Below are positions 35,711 to 44,436 of a stretch of DNA of 64,000 nucleotides, piece by piece. This stretch comes from Geomonas ferrireducens (GTDB lineage: Bacteria > Desulfobacterota > Desulfuromonadia > Geobacterales > Geobacteraceae). Position 1 is the first letter of the stretch. Each line of letters starts with the position of its first letter. The stretch spans positions 766,318 to 830,317 of the forward strand of contig NZ_SSYA01000003.1 of assembly GCF_004917065.1 (NCBI RefSeq), read 5' to 3'. A model generated the notes under the pieces. It did no database searches and was not told where the DNA came from. It worked only from the letters and a program-made list of their open reading frames with translations. The position numbers and the translations under genes were made by a program.

Positions 35711-36126
35711 TTGGTGCCTCCAAACGTTTCCATGATCCAGTTCTTTATTTCGTCACGCACGCGGCGAAACTGCGGCAGGACTTCCTCCTCGCTTCCCTGG
35801 ACACGCGAGGGGTCGTCGAAGCCGTGGTGGGTGCGCGTGACACCTCCGATGAAGAGGGGGCACTTGTCGTTGGCGTCCCCGCAGAGGGTGATGACGTGAT
35901 CGAAGCTTTGCCCCTCGAACTCATCGACGGTCTTCGAGTACTGGCCGGAGATGTCGATGCCGATTTCGGTGAGGACTTTCGCGGCGAGCGGGTTCACGCG
36001 GGTCGCTTCGGTTCCGGCGGAGAAGGCTTCCACCTTGTCTTCAAGGAAATAGTTCGCGAGCCCCTCGGCCATCTGCGAGCGGCAGGAATTGTGGGTGCAG
36101 AGAAACAGGATCTTTTTCCGGGGCAT
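35707..36126 (-). CDS. arsC: Arsenate reductase, thioredoxin-dependent (LMW phosphatase fold)
   Basis: The ATG at 36126 (GGAGAC upstream) gives 139 residues. The P-loop [15 protein letters not shown] has nucleophile Cys10, and [11 protein letters not shown] supplies Cys82 and Cys89, the positions known from S. aureus pI258 ArsC. It reduces arsenate to arsenite for export by Acr3 and is recycled by thioredoxin. Confidence 0.95.
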   Translation of the reverse strand: MPRKKILFLCTHNSCRSQMAEGLANYFLEDKVEAFSAGTEATRVNPLAAKVLTEIGIDISGQYSKTVDEFEGQSFDHVITLCGDANDKCPLFIGGVTRTHHGFDDPSRVQGSEEEVLPQFRRVRDEIKNWIMETFGGTK

Positions 36127-36138
36127 GTGCGGTCTCCA

Positions 36139-36158
36139 ATATCCGTTCCGGCGGATAT
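36139..36158. promoter_or_regulatory. ArsR-type operator upstream of arsC
   Basis: Perfect palindrome ATATCCG-N6-CGGATAT between arsR and arsC. The same sequence with the same spacing occurs upstream of arsR at 36530-36549. It suggests an internal regulated promoter for arsC-acr3 onward. Confidence 0.65.
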
Positions 36159-36176
36159 ATGCGGGCAAAATTTTTT

Positions 36177-36518
36177 TTAGGCGCAGCTGTTGTCGCAACC
36201 GAAGCCGGCGAGGGTTTCGCGGTCGTCCGCCGAGGTGCTGGTCTTCAGGAGCTGTTTTTTCAGAAGCGGGATGAGCTCCCTTTGCGGTCCCGCGTTCTCG
36301 CGCACGGAATAATAGATCCAGAGGCCGCAGCGGCGGTCATTCACCCATCCGGTCTTCTTCAGGATGGCAAGCTGGCGCGAGATGGTAGACTGTGGGAGTT
36401 TCAAAGCGGCGATGATGTCGCAGACGCAGAGCTCACCACCCTCGCCAAGAAGCAGCGCGAGGATGCGCAGTCTGGTCTCATCGGCCAGCGATTTGTAGAG
36501 CAGCAGGATGTCGTTCAT
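36177..36518 (-). CDS. arsR: Arsenic-responsive repressor ArsR
   Basis: 113 residues with the winged helix KLPQSTISRQLAILKKTGWV and the As(III)-sensing motif GGELCVCDIIAALK (Cys31, Cys33). A second cysteine cluster ends the protein (FGCDNSCA) and could supply the third ligand. In the family it represses the ars operon until As(III) binds. Confidence 0.92.
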   Translation of the reverse strand: MNDILLLYKSLADETRLRILALLLGEGGELCVCDIIAALKLPQSTISRQLAILKKTGWVNDRRCGLWIYYSVRENAGPQRELIPLLKKQLLKTSTSADDRETLAGFGCDNSCA

Positions 36519-36529
36519 GGGTGGGGACT

Positions 36530-36549
36530 ATATCCGTGTTGGCGGATGT
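36530..36549. promoter_or_regulatory. ArsR-type operator upstream of arsR
   Basis: ATATCCG-N6-CGGATGT, one base from a perfect copy of the operator at 36139. It lies 12 bases before the arsR start on the minus strand. Confidence 0.65.
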
Positions 36550-36591
36550 AGTCAATGGTGATTTAATTGTCTTCACAGATTCTTGCTGCGG

Positions 36592-36625
36592 CTGTAACGA
36601 AACCGCAACATTTGGCTCCTATAGT
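36592..36625 (+). promoter_or_regulatory. Pho box and -10 element of pstS
   Basis: CTGTAAC (36592-36598), four bases, then CCGCAAC (36603-36609) form an 11-base-period direct repeat like the PhoB box, the second half being degenerate. TATAGT at 36620-36625 follows after 10 bases, the spacing of activated pho promoters. An RBS, AAGGAGG, precedes the pstS ATG. Confidence 0.65.
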
Positions 36626-36653
36626 TTCCACAAACAGACAAAGGAGGAAATGA

Positions 36654-37682
36654 ATGATTCAGACCATCAAAAAGGCATTTTTCGCTCTCGCTTTGGTAGC
36701 CGCAGTGGGCGGCGCAGGCCAGGCAAACGCAGCAACACTCATAAACGGAGCCGGCGCAACCTTCCCGTATCCGCTGTACTCCAAATGGTTCACCGAGTAC
36801 GCCAAGGTGGACAAGAGCGTCAAGTTCAACTACCAGTCCATCGGTTCGGGCGGCGGCATCAAACAGATCACCGCGCAGACCGTTGACTTCGGCGCAAGCG
36901 ACAAGTTCCTCTCCGACGCCGAGCTTAAGGGCGCGCCGGGCAAACTGATCCACATCCCGACCGTGATGGGCGCCGTTGTTGTCACCTACAACCTCCCCGG
37001 CGTTCCCTCAGGCATCAAGCTGAACTCCGAGGACGTGGCCAACATCTACCTCGGCAAGATAACCAAATGGAACGATCCTCGAATCGCTGACGACAACAAG
37101 GGTGTGAACCTTCCCGCCAAGCCGATCATCGTCGTGCACCGCTCCGACGGGTCCGGCACCACCAGCATCTTCACCGACTACCTCTCCGGCGTGAATGCGG
37201 AGTGGAAGAGCAGGGTCGGCACGGGCGCCGCGGTCAAGTGGCCTGTCGGTCTTGGCGGCAAGGGTAACGAAGGTGTCGCAGGGCAGATCAAGACCACCCC
37301 GTACTCCATCGGCTACGTCGAACTTGCCTATGCCTTCGAAAACAAGCTCCCCTATGCCTCGCTGAAGAACAAGGCCGGTGTCTTCGTGGCGCCTTCCATC
37401 AAGTCGACGAGCGCTGCCGCGGCAGGTGCGGTGAAGAACATGCCGGCCGACTACCGCATCTCGCTGGTTAACCAGCCCGGCAAAGACGCTTACCCGGTGG
37501 TCGGTTTCACCTGGCTCCTCGTCTACGAAAAACAGAAGGACGCTGCCAAGGGGAAACACCTGGTCGAGTTCCTGAACTGGGCCATGACCAGGGGACAGAA
37601 GATGGCCGCCCCGATGCTCTACGCGCCGCTGCCGGACAGCGTGGTGAAGATGGTGCAGAAGACGATAAAGACCATCAAGTAG
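36654..37682 (+). CDS. pstS: Phosphate ABC transporter substrate-binding protein
   Basis: 342 residues. A signal peptide (1-26, ending ANA) precedes the mature start ATLINGAGATFPYPLYSKWF, the classic PstS phosphate-site motif. QSIGSGGGIKQITAQTVDFG and HRSDGSGTTSIFTDYL supply further ligands. It captures phosphate in the periplasm for PstCAB, which are encoded convergently at 39641-42235 rather than next to it. Its own Pho box and terminator make it a monocistronic unit. Confidence 0.95.
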   Translation: MIQTIKKAFFALALVAAVGGAGQANAATLINGAGATFPYPLYSKWFTEYAKVDKSVKFNYQSIGSGGGIKQITAQTVDFGASDKFLSDAELKGAPGKLIHIPTVMGAVVVTYNLPGVPSGIKLNSEDVANIYLGKITKWNDPRIADDNKGVNLPAKPIIVVHRSDGSGTTSIFTDYLSGVNAEWKSRVGTGAAVKWPVGLGGKGNEGVAGQIKTTPYSIGYVELAYAFENKLPYASLKNKAGVFVAPSIKSTSAAAAGAVKNMPADYRISLVNQPGKDAYPVVGFTWLLVYEKQKDAAKGKHLVEFLNWAMTRGQKMAAPMLYAPLPDSVVKMVQKTIKTIK

Positions 37683-37711
37683 TCCGCTCCGAAAAATAGA
37701 AGGAACCATCC

Positions 37712-37750
37712 ATCCGGGTGCACGGCATATGCTGTCACCCGGATTTTTTT
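37712..37750 (+). terminator. Intrinsic terminator after pstS
   Basis: ATCCGGGTG at 37712-37720 pairs with CACCCGGAT at 37736-37744, followed by TTTTTT. It is 29 bases after the pstS stop. Confidence 0.88.
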
Positions 37751-37863
37751 ATCTCTGTAAAACAGGAGCTTGCTTCATCCTCGCACTGTGATTGAGTGCA
37801 TCTTCACTTGATATTTGCCTAAGAGCTTGGAGAATGTAACCAGCAGCACTAAAGGAGGCAATC

Positions 37864-38721
37864 ATGTTCAGAAAAATGATGGTCTGCACCGATCTGACTC
37901 CTGCTTCATTTTCCCTCATCGGATGTGCAGCTCAGTTACAGCAGATCGGCACCAAAGAGATTGTCTTGGCTCACGTAGTAGAGTCCATCGCCTCAGCGGA
38001 AAGGACGCTTTTATCACAGGAATTGGAGGCTGTCTTCCGAAGGCAAAAGGAGATGCTCGAGCAGCGCGGCCTCGATGTCACCGCAGAGGTGCTTCACGGC
38101 TTGCCGGTCTCGACCCTGGATGCCGCCGCAGAAAAGCACGACGTGGGGGGCATCGTGGTCGGCTCGCACAGTAAGGCCGTTATCGCTCTTGCCACCCTGG
38201 GAAGCGTATCCGCGGCTCTTCTGGCTCTAACCCTGCGCCCGCTGCTGCTTTACCGTGTCGATTTTGTCGCTGAGGGGAGAGGGGAGGTGGAGTGCGGCAG
38301 TCTGTTCCGGCACGTCCTTTTCCCCACCGACTTCTCGGAAGCTGCGGAACTTGGGCTCGACTACCTGGGCAAGATCGCGTTGGAGCAGCACGGCGCGGAG
38401 ATAACACTCTTTCACGTCCTTCCCATGGACGAGGAAGCCGAGGACGGACGAACCGAAGAGGATGCGCGGTATCTGCTGGAAGCGAAGAAAAGGCGACTGG
38501 AGCGGCTGGGGGCAAGCGAGGTAGGGATCGAACTCGTACGCGGCGAGGCGGCGGACGAAGTGATTGCAAGGGGGAAGGCCGGGCTTTATTCGCTTGTTGT
38601 CATGGGGTGCCAGGGGAAAGGGCCACTGAAGCGGGTATTGGCCGGGAGTACCGCCGAGCAGGTCACGCGCCGCATCGAAATCCCGGTGCTGCTCGTACCG
38701 GGAAAACACCACGTGGAATAG
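37864..38721 (+). CDS. Universal stress protein with two Usp domains
   Basis: 285 residues in two tandem Usp folds: residues 1-140 (MFRKMMVCTDLTPASFSLIG to GGIVVGSHSK) and 150-285 (FRHVLFPTDFSEAAELGLDY to LVVMGCQGKGPLKRVLAGST). The second domain keeps the G-x2-G-x9-G(S) ATP-binding motif; the first is degenerate. Cytoplasmic. AAAGGAGG precedes the ATG. The role is general stress; no specific partner is visible. Confidence 0.9.
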   Translation: MFRKMMVCTDLTPASFSLIGCAAQLQQIGTKEIVLAHVVESIASAERTLLSQELEAVFRRQKEMLEQRGLDVTAEVLHGLPVSTLDAAAEKHDVGGIVVGSHSKAVIALATLGSVSAALLALTLRPLLLYRVDFVAEGRGEVECGSLFRHVLFPTDFSEAAELGLDYLGKIALEQHGAEITLFHVLPMDEEAEDGRTEEDARYLLEAKKRRLERLGASEVGIELVRGEAADEVIARGKAGLYSLVVMGCQGKGPLKRVLAGSTAEQVTRRIEIPVLLVPGKHHVE

Positions 38722-38748
38722 CCGTTTCGAAAAACAGCGGCGTTAACG

Positions 38749-38783
38749 AAAAATGCCACGGCAGCCGCCGTGGCATTTTTTTT
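38749..38783. terminator. Strong hairpin terminator after the Usp gene
   Basis: A perfect 14-base stem (38749-38762 with 38767-38780) with an AGCC loop has A-runs on one side and T-runs on the other, so it can work on both strands. Confidence 0.9.
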
Positions 38784-38854
38784 GTTCCTTCTGGATTTGG
38801 GATAAAGGGTGATTCCCATGGCTGGAAGCATGCCGTAAATCTTTTAGCCCGCGT

Positions 38855-38918
38855 CCCGAAGCGCTGCATGAGCCCCAGCGTCCCCCCCTTTGCGAAGGGG
38901 GGACAGGGGGGATTTGCC
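38855..38918. repeat. Single unit of the CCACGAAGCG / G-run repeat (copy 5)
   Basis: CCCGAAGCG, then CTGCATGAGCCC, then GCGTCCCCCC and the palindrome CCCCCCTTTGCGAAGGGGGG, then ACAGGGGGGATTTGCC. This is the best-preserved single arm. It sits between the convergent Usp and phoU genes. Confidence 0.8.
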
Positions 38919-38932
38919 TTTGGGGTGCACAT

Positions 38933-39604
38933 TTACGCGATGGTATGCCGGATGTCCTTCCCCTTGATCATGAAGATGACCATCTCCGCGATGTTGGTGG
39001 CGTGGTCCGCGATGCGCTCCAGCCCTTTGGAGACCTGAATGATCTTCATGGCGCGGCTGATGCACTTCGGATCTCCCATCATGAAAGTCAAAAGCTCGCG
39101 CTGGATCTGCTCGTTCAGCTCATCCACGCACTGGTCGTCCTGGCAGACCTTTATGGCCAGGGCGTCGTCGCCGCGAACGAAGGCATCAAGCGCCTCTTTC
39201 ACCATGTCCGAGGCCGCTTGCGCCATGCGCGGCAGGTCGATGTACGGCTTCAGGGCCGGCTCCTGGTTCAACTCCCGCGCCCTCTTGCAGATGTTGGCGC
39301 ACTGGTCACCGATACGCTCAAGGTCGGTTACGATCTTCAGCGCCAGCGTGATGAAGCGCAGGTCGCGCGCGGCAGGCTGACGGCGGGCCAAAACCTCCAG
39401 GCACTTCTCGTCGATGACCATCTCGAGCGTATTGATCTCGTGATCGAAGGCGATGGTCCGCTCGGCTAGCTCCGTGTCCCGCTCGACGAGGGACTTCATG
39501 GCGTTGGCGATCATCACCTCGACCTTTCCCCCCATCTCAAGGAGCTTCTCGCGTATCTGGTTCAGCTCGTTGTCGAACTGTCTGCTGAAATGTTCTCTCT
39601 CCAT
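38933..39604 (-). CDS. phoU: Phosphate transport/signalling regulator PhoU
   Basis: 223 residues, all helical, in two PhoU repeats: ANAMKSLVERDTELAERTIA, then EVLARRQPAARDLRFITLAL, and later MMGDPKCISRAMKIIQVSKG followed by LERIADHATNIAEMVIFM. The metal-binding E/DxxxD-type motifs (ERIGDQ; ERIADHATN) are intact. It links the Pst transporter to the PhoR/PhoB system, neither of which is in the window. It is the last gene of the pstCAB-phoU operon. Confidence 0.95.
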   Translation of the reverse strand: MEREHFSRQFDNELNQIREKLLEMGGKVEVMIANAMKSLVERDTELAERTIAFDHEINTLEMVIDEKCLEVLARRQPAARDLRFITLALKIVTDLERIGDQCANICKRARELNQEPALKPYIDLPRMAQAASDMVKEALDAFVRGDDALAIKVCQDDQCVDELNEQIQRELLTFMMGDPKCISRAMKIIQVSKGLERIADHATNIAEMVIFMIKGKDIRHTIA

Positions 39605-39640
39605 GTCTTCTCCGCTTTCCTTGGTGGCGCTGCTTATGTG

Positions 39641-40399
39641 TTAGCCGAAACGGCCCGTGATGTAGTCCTCGGTGCGCTTCTCTTCCGGGGTCGTGAATAT
39701 CTTCTTCGTTTCGCCACACTCGACCAGGTCTCCCATGTAGAGAAAGGCGGTGTAGTCGGAGACGCGGGCGGCCTGCTGCATGTTGTGCGTCACGATGATG
39801 ATGGTGTAACGCTCCTTCAGCTCCTCGATCAGTTCCTCTATCTTCAGGGTCGAGATGGGGTCGAGAGCCGAGGCGGGTTCGTCCATGAGGATCACCTCGG
39901 GCTTCACCGCGATGGTGCGCGCGATGCAGAGGCGCTGCTGCTGCCCGCCGGAGAGCATCATGGCGTTACTCTTCAGACGGTCCTTCACCTCGTCCCAGAG
40001 CGCCACGCGCTTAAGGCAGCTCTCTACGATCTCGTCCGCCTCCTCGCGCGGCAGCCTTCCGTTCAGCTTGTAGCCTGCGATGACGTTGTCATAGATCGAC
40101 ATGGCGGGGAAGGGGTTCGGTTTCTGGAACACCATGCCGACGCGGCGCCTGATTGCGACGGGATCGACACCCCTTTCGTAGATGTCGCCGCTGTCGACGA
40201 GGATCTTGCCGGTGACCCGTGCCGATGGAACCAGGTCGTGCATCCTGTTCATGGAACGCAAAAGGGTCGACTTGCCGCACCCGGACGGCCCGATGATGGC
40301 GGTGACGCTGTTCTCCGGGAAGCTCATGTTGATGTCGCGCACCGCGTGGGTCTTGCCGAAGTGTATGTTTACTTCTTCCAGTTGTACCTTGTTGTTCAT
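39641..40399 (-). CDS. pstB: Phosphate ABC transporter ATP-binding protein
   Basis: 252 residues: Walker [21 protein letters not shown], PstB-specific [20 protein letters not shown], signature [17 protein letters not shown], Walker [16 protein letters not shown]. It powers phosphate import through PstCA. AGAGGA precedes the ATG. Confidence 0.96.
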   Translation of the reverse strand: MNNKVQLEEVNIHFGKTHAVRDINMSFPENSVTAIIGPSGCGKSTLLRSMNRMHDLVPSARVTGKILVDSGDIYERGVDPVAIRRRVGMVFQKPNPFPAMSIYDNVIAGYKLNGRLPREEADEIVESCLKRVALWDEVKDRLKSNAMMLSGGQQQRLCIARTIAVKPEVILMDEPASALDPISTLKIEELIEELKERYTIIIVTHNMQQAARVSDYTAFLYMGDLVECGETKKIFTTPEEKRTEDYITGRFG

Positions 40400-40433
40400 C
40401 GTATCCTCTGTCTTTCCTTGAAAACGTGGGGAG

Positions 40434-41276
40434 CTAGTGCGCCTGCCTGCTTCTGCTGAAGTAGCGGGCGGTGAGGCTTAAGCCGAACATGACGCTTACC
40501 AGCACGAGGGCGCCGGCCCAGGCGAGCTTGTGCCAGTCCTCGTAGGGTGCTATGGCGAAGCTGAAGATCTGCAGGGGGAGTGCCGCCATCGGCTGCATGA
40601 CGTTCTTGCTCCAGAACTGGTTGCCGAGCGCGGTGAAAAGAAGCGGTGCGGTCTCGCCCGCGATCCTCGCCACCGCGAGCAGGATACCGGTGAGCACGCC
40701 GGACATGGCACTTCTGAGTGTCACCTTGAGGCTCGTGCGCCAGAAGGGGACGCCGAGTGCGAGCGACGCTTCGCGCAGCGAACCCGGGACCATCTTCAAC
40801 TGTTCCTCGGTGGTGCGCAGCACGATCGGGATCATGATCATGGCGAGCGCCACCGCACCGGCAAGCCCGGAGAACCCTTTCATCGGGACCACGAGCAGCG
40901 TATAGGCGACCATGCCGGTGATGATCGACGGCGTGCCGGAGAGAACGTCCGCGGCGAACCTGATCGTCGTCGACATCTTGGAGCCGCCGAATTCGGAGAG
41001 GTAGATGGCCCCGAGGATGCCGATGGGAAGTCCGATCAGCGACGCTCCGCCGATCATGATGAGCGAGCCGAGCATCCCGTTGGCCATGCCGCCGCCCGGT
41101 TCACCGGTGGGCGCCGGGATGTGGGTGAAGAAGTCGATCGAGAGCGAACTGAGCCCCATCTTCACGATGTGTACGAAGATGAGTGCGAGCGGGATGAGGA
41201 CCGCCAGGGTGCAGGCAAGCATGACGAAGCTCATCAGGTGGTTCTTCGCTTTGCGGAAAGCCATGCCGTTCATCAT
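40434..41276 (-). CDS. pstA: Phosphate ABC transporter permease PstA
   Basis: 280 residues with six helices. [20 protein letters not shown] and the EAA loop [20 protein letters not shown] are typical of PstA. The ATG at 41276 overlaps the pstC stop (ATGA). It forms the channel with PstC. Confidence 0.94.
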   Translation of the reverse strand: MMNGMAFRKAKNHLMSFVMLACTLAVLIPLALIFVHIVKMGLSSLSIDFFTHIPAPTGEPGGGMANGMLGSLIMIGGASLIGLPIGILGAIYLSEFGGSKMSTTIRFAADVLSGTPSIITGMVAYTLLVVPMKGFSGLAGAVALAMIMIPIVLRTTEEQLKMVPGSLREASLALGVPFWRTSLKVTLRSAMSGVLTGILLAVARIAGETAPLLFTALGNQFWSKNVMQPMAALPLQIFSFAIAPYEDWHKLAWAGALVLVSVMFGLSLTARYFSRSRQAH

Positions 41277-42235
41277 GCCGCACCTCCCTTCGCTTCACGC
41301 GAGACGCTCCAGATCAAGAGCCTCGCCAGTGCGTTCACGATCAGGGTAACCACCATGAGGATGAGGCCTATCTCCATGAGCGCGGAGGAGTGCAGCTTCG
41401 TGGTCGCCTCGGCGAACTCGTTGGCGATGACGCTCGGCATGGTGTAGGCCGGAGACAAAAGCGACAGCGAGATATTCGGAGCGTTGCCGATCACCATGGT
41501 GACCGCCATGGTCTCGCCGATGGCGCGGCCTAGCCCCAGGATTGCGGCGCCCAGGATGCCGGACTTGCCGTAGGGGAGGATGGCGACTTTGATGGTCTCC
41601 CAACGCGTGGCGCCGAGGGCTATCGCCGCCTCCTTCTGGCTTTGCGGTACGGCGAGGAGCACCTCGCGGGTGATCGAGGTGATGATCGGGACCACCATGA
41701 TCATGAGGATGAAGATGGCGGCGAGCATGCTGACGCCGTAAGGGGCGCCCTCAAAGAGCGGGATGAAACCGAAGTGCTCGATCAGGAAGGGCTGCACCGT
41801 GGTCTGCAGCCAGGGGGCCATGACCAGCACGCCCCAGAGGCCGTAGATGACCGACGGTATCGCCGCCAGCAGTTCCACAAGCGGCGCCACGATGGAGCCC
41901 AGGCGCCCCGGCGCGATCTCGGTGATGAAGAGGGCCGCCCCGATGCTCAAGGGGGTGGCGAGCAGAAGGGCCAGCACCGAGGAAACCACCGACCCGTACA
42001 GGTAGGGGAGGGCGCCGAAGGTTTCCTGCACGGCATCCCAATCCTTCGAGCTTACGAATTTCCACCCGAACGCCTTGATGGCGGGCATGCTCTCACCGGC
42101 CATCTCGTAAAGCATGAGGGCGAGTATCGCGAGGATGCTGAAGGCGAAGAAGGTGGTGAGGTAGCGGAATACCGCGTCCCCGTTCAGCCTCTTCGCCGTA
42201 TCCGGCTCACGTCTTTTCGTCGTCGCTCGTGCCAC
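41273..42235 (-). CDS. pstC: Phosphate ABC transporter permease PstC
   Basis: The GTG at 42235, six bases after GGAG, is preferred to the longer frame. The 320-residue protein has a cytoplasmic N-terminus, then helices and the PstC-type segments FGALPYLYGSVVSSVLALLL, ELLAAIPSVIYGLWGVLVMA and the EAA loop EAAIALGATRWETIKVAILP. The 412-base gap upstream (42236-42647) carries the Pho box and a REP-like repeat and no gene. Confidence 0.93.
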   Translation of the reverse strand: MARATTKRREPDTAKRLNGDAVFRYLTTFFAFSILAILALMLYEMAGESMPAIKAFGWKFVSSKDWDAVQETFGALPYLYGSVVSSVLALLLATPLSIGAALFITEIAPGRLGSIVAPLVELLAAIPSVIYGLWGVLVMAPWLQTTVQPFLIEHFGFIPLFEGAPYGVSMLAAIFILMIMVVPIITSITREVLLAVPQSQKEAAIALGATRWETIKVAILPYGKSGILGAAILGLGRAIGETMAVTMVIGNAPNISLSLLSPAYTMPSVIANEFAEATTKLHSSALMEIGLILMVVTLIVNALARLLIWSVSREAKGGAA

Positions 42236-42400
42236 GTCTTTCTCCGTTTCACTGGTGCAGTAGGAACTGCGTACGTCAATGTCCAAGTGTTGCCTCCGGG
42301 AGCGTTTCGAGCCGCCAACCGACTGCCGCGCGGCCCATGTGAGGGGGCAGCGACCGCGTCGCGCTCGAACCTTCAATGCTCCCTAGGATGCCGGAGAAAT

Positions 42401-42418
42401 GTTACAGCGTTGTTACAG
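42401..42418 (-). promoter_or_regulatory. Perfect Pho box upstream of pstCAB-phoU
   Basis: Read on the minus strand, CTGTAAC-AACG-CTGTAAC: two identical 7-base half-sites at an 11-base period, the PhoB-box layout. The gene start is 166 bases downstream. CATCCT at 42385-42390, 10 bases on, would be a weak -10. Confidence 0.8.
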
Positions 42419-42548
42419 ATTGGCTAAATGTTTATGAACCTTTCACCGTTGTTTAGCCGGTTCGAAAGGAGCTCGGTGTGGGGAAGGCTGTGGTTTAAAT
42501 GGTGAGTTGGCAGGAAGTTAGTCGCGCAGAAGGGGGGGGCGCTCACAT

Positions 42549-42646
42549 CCCCTCTCCCTCTGGGAGAGGGCCAGGGTGAGGGCATTGGCAGCTGCAACTA
42601 CTCACTTCGGGGCAACGCCCTCGCGCAGGCCCGGAGGGAGAGGGGA
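42549..42646. repeat. REP-like inverted repeat pair (CCCTCTCCCTC family)
   Basis: CCCCTCTCCCTC with GAGAGGGCC and GTGAGGGC at 42549-42583 is followed by an inverted, diverged copy at 42616-42646 (GCCCTC ... GGAGGGAGAGGGG). This is a different family from the CCACGAAGCG repeats and resembles REP elements common in proteobacteria. It abuts the stop of the PAS kinase. Confidence 0.7.
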
Positions 42647-42647
42647 G

Positions 42648-43934
42648 CTAAGGGGTATCCGGTCCGGCCTGGCGCTCCGCATGATGTTCCTGGCATGCGA
42701 CATCGGCCCTGGGGAGAAAGATGGTGCAGGTGGTACCCCTGCCGGTTTCGCTTTCCACCTTGATGAAGCCCCCGTGGCGTTTCACGATGCCGTAGCTGAT
42801 GGACAGCCCGAGACCCGTTCCCCGGCCGACCTCCTTGGTGGTGAAGAAGGGATCGAAGATCCTGGCCCGCGTGGCCTCGTCGATGCCGGAACCCGTGTCC
42901 GAAACGGAAATGCGGACATAGGGGCCGGGCTTGGCGTAGCCGTCCACATCGTCGGCCCCGAGGACCGCGCCGTCCAGCGTCATCGTGAGCCTGCCCCCGT
43001 CCGGCATGGCGTCCCGGGCATTGGTCACCAGGTTCACCAGGACCTGCTCCATCTGCGCCTGATCCACCAGCACCGTCTGCAGCGACCGTGACGGACGCCA
43101 TTCGAAGGCGACGGACTGGCCCGCCAGCCTTTCCAGCAGCACGACCACGTTTTCCACAAGCGTGTTGCCGTCCATGCGCGCGGTGTAGACGGGTTCCTGC
43201 CTGCTGTAGGCGAGCAGGTTTCTGACCAGCGCGATGGCCCGGTTCGAAGAGGTGTGGATGTTCTCGAGGAATCCCTTGAAAGGAGCGGGAGGGTTGAATT
43301 CCATCATCAGGAGATCGGTGTAGCCGATGACCGCGGTCATGATGTTGTTGAAATCGTGCGCGATGCCGCCGGCGAGGGTGCCGATCGCCTCCATCTTCTG
43401 CGCTTGGAGGAGCTGGCTTTCCATCTTCTTCAGTTCGGTGATGTCGTGGAAGGTCCAGACCCTGCCGGCAAGCTGTCCATCCTCGTAGTGCGGCCTGGAA
43501 TAGCGCTCAAGCCACCGGCCGTCCCGCATCTCCACCAGGTCGTAGCTCTCGAGGTCGGGCTGCCAGTAAAGTTCGGTCACCTTCTCGAAGAAGAGGACAG
43601 GGTCGCGCACCTGGCCGAGCAGGGATATCAGCATCCGGTTCGAATCGCCCGATACCAGGATCTCCTCGTCGATCTCCCACATCTGCTGGAAGCGCCGGTT
43701 GCATGCGACGATTTCGCCCCCCGCGTCGACGGCCATGATGCCGTCCAGGGTGGCTTCGATGGTCGCTGAGAGCATCGAACTGACGTCGTTGCGCCGACTG
43801 GAAAGCCCGGCGAAACTGCGCAGTCGCCGGATCGGTACGGGAGCGATGCCGTCCGGAGGCATGGCGCCCGTGTCGGCGCTGTAATTGTCCTGGCAGTTCG
43901 TTGACCGCTCTTGCATCATTTGTTCGTTCTCCAT
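42648..43934 (-). CDS. PAS-domain sensor histidine kinase
   Basis: The ATG at 43934 (GGAAGG upstream) gives 428 residues. A PAS domain spans about 52-170 ([20 protein letters not shown] to [12 protein letters not shown]), then the H-box [20 protein letters not shown] (His193), the N-box [14 protein letters not shown], and [20 protein letters not shown] with [18 protein letters not shown]. No membrane helix or receiver. It follows the partner-switching genes and may feed them, or signal to a regulator elsewhere. Confidence 0.88.
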   Translation of the reverse strand: MENEQMMQERSTNCQDNYSADTGAMPPDGIAPVPIRRLRSFAGLSSRRNDVSSMLSATIEATLDGIMAVDAGGEIVACNRRFQQMWEIDEEILVSGDSNRMLISLLGQVRDPVLFFEKVTELYWQPDLESYDLVEMRDGRWLERYSRPHYEDGQLAGRVWTFHDITELKKMESQLLQAQKMEAIGTLAGGIAHDFNNIMTAVIGYTDLLMMEFNPPAPFKGFLENIHTSSNRAIALVRNLLAYSRQEPVYTARMDGNTLVENVVVLLERLAGQSVAFEWRPSRSLQTVLVDQAQMEQVLVNLVTNARDAMPDGGRLTMTLDGAVLGADDVDGYAKPGPYVRISVSDTGSGIDEATRARIFDPFFTTKEVGRGTGLGLSISYGIVKRHGGFIKVESETGRGTTCTIFLPRADVACQEHHAERQAGPDTP

Positions 43935-43969
43935 GCTGAACCTTCCGCCGCTGCGGGCTGCGGATGCAG

Positions 43970-44116
43970 TCACCATTCGTTCAGGATGCGGGCCAACTGC
44001 TCGCCGTAGATCTCCACGTTGAGTTCCCGGTAGGAGTCCCGAATTTCCCGCAGCTTTTCGAGCGGGCGGTCCATGTCGTGAAAGAGCCTGCCGAACAAGT
44101 AGTTGATCGCCTTCAT
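43970..44116 (-). CDS. Uncharacterised 48-residue protein coupled to the STAS gene
   Basis: A short frame from ATG 44116 to the TGA at 43970: MKAINYLFGRLFHDMDRPLE, then KLREIRDSYRELNVEIYGEQ and LARILNEW. The ATG overlaps the STAS stop (ATGA), which strongly suggests it is translated. It is a single probable amphipathic helix, charged and without cysteines or membrane segments. A role as a regulatory peptide of the module is possible but not shown. I recognise no family. Confidence 0.6.
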   Translation of the reverse strand: MKAINYLFGRLFHDMDRPLEKLREIRDSYRELNVEIYGEQLARILNEW

Positions 44117-44436
44117 GCCGTCCCCTCCTTCCGCCCACCCTGAGCCTTTACCGGTGCCGCCAGCAGGAACACTCCGGTCATCTTGAACAGCATGCTGTGC
44201 GTCTGGTTCAGCCCCTCGATGCGGATTTCGGCCTTGTCGCTGATCTCCTTGAAGCAGCGCAGGATGAGGGCGATCCCCATGGAGTTGATGCGACCGGCCA
44301 GGCTGAAGTCGAACCTCGCCACCGGGTGTTTGACCTTCTTCGGGATCTCTTTCAGCGCGTCTTCGGCGTGCGCGTCGATGATCCCCTCAAGGATGAAGCA
44401 GTCCTCTTCGTTTGATACGTAATTTGCCAGATTCAT
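44113..44436 (-). CDS. STAS-domain protein (anti-sigma-factor antagonist-like)
   Basis: 107 residues. The STAS core RFDFSLAGRINSMGIALILR contains the phosphorylatable Ser52 in the NSMG context of SpoIIAA/RsbV proteins. A perfect GGAGG site precedes the ATG, which overlaps the previous stop. In the family the STAS protein is phosphorylated by a kinase-type HATPase and dephosphorylated by a PP2C phosphatase; both are encoded just upstream here. Confidence 0.85.
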   Translation of the reverse strand: MNLANYVSNEEDCFILEGIIDAHAEDALKEIPKKVKHPVARFDFSLAGRINSMGIALILRCFKEISDKAEIRIEGLNQTHSMLFKMTGVFLLAAPVKAQGGRKEGTA

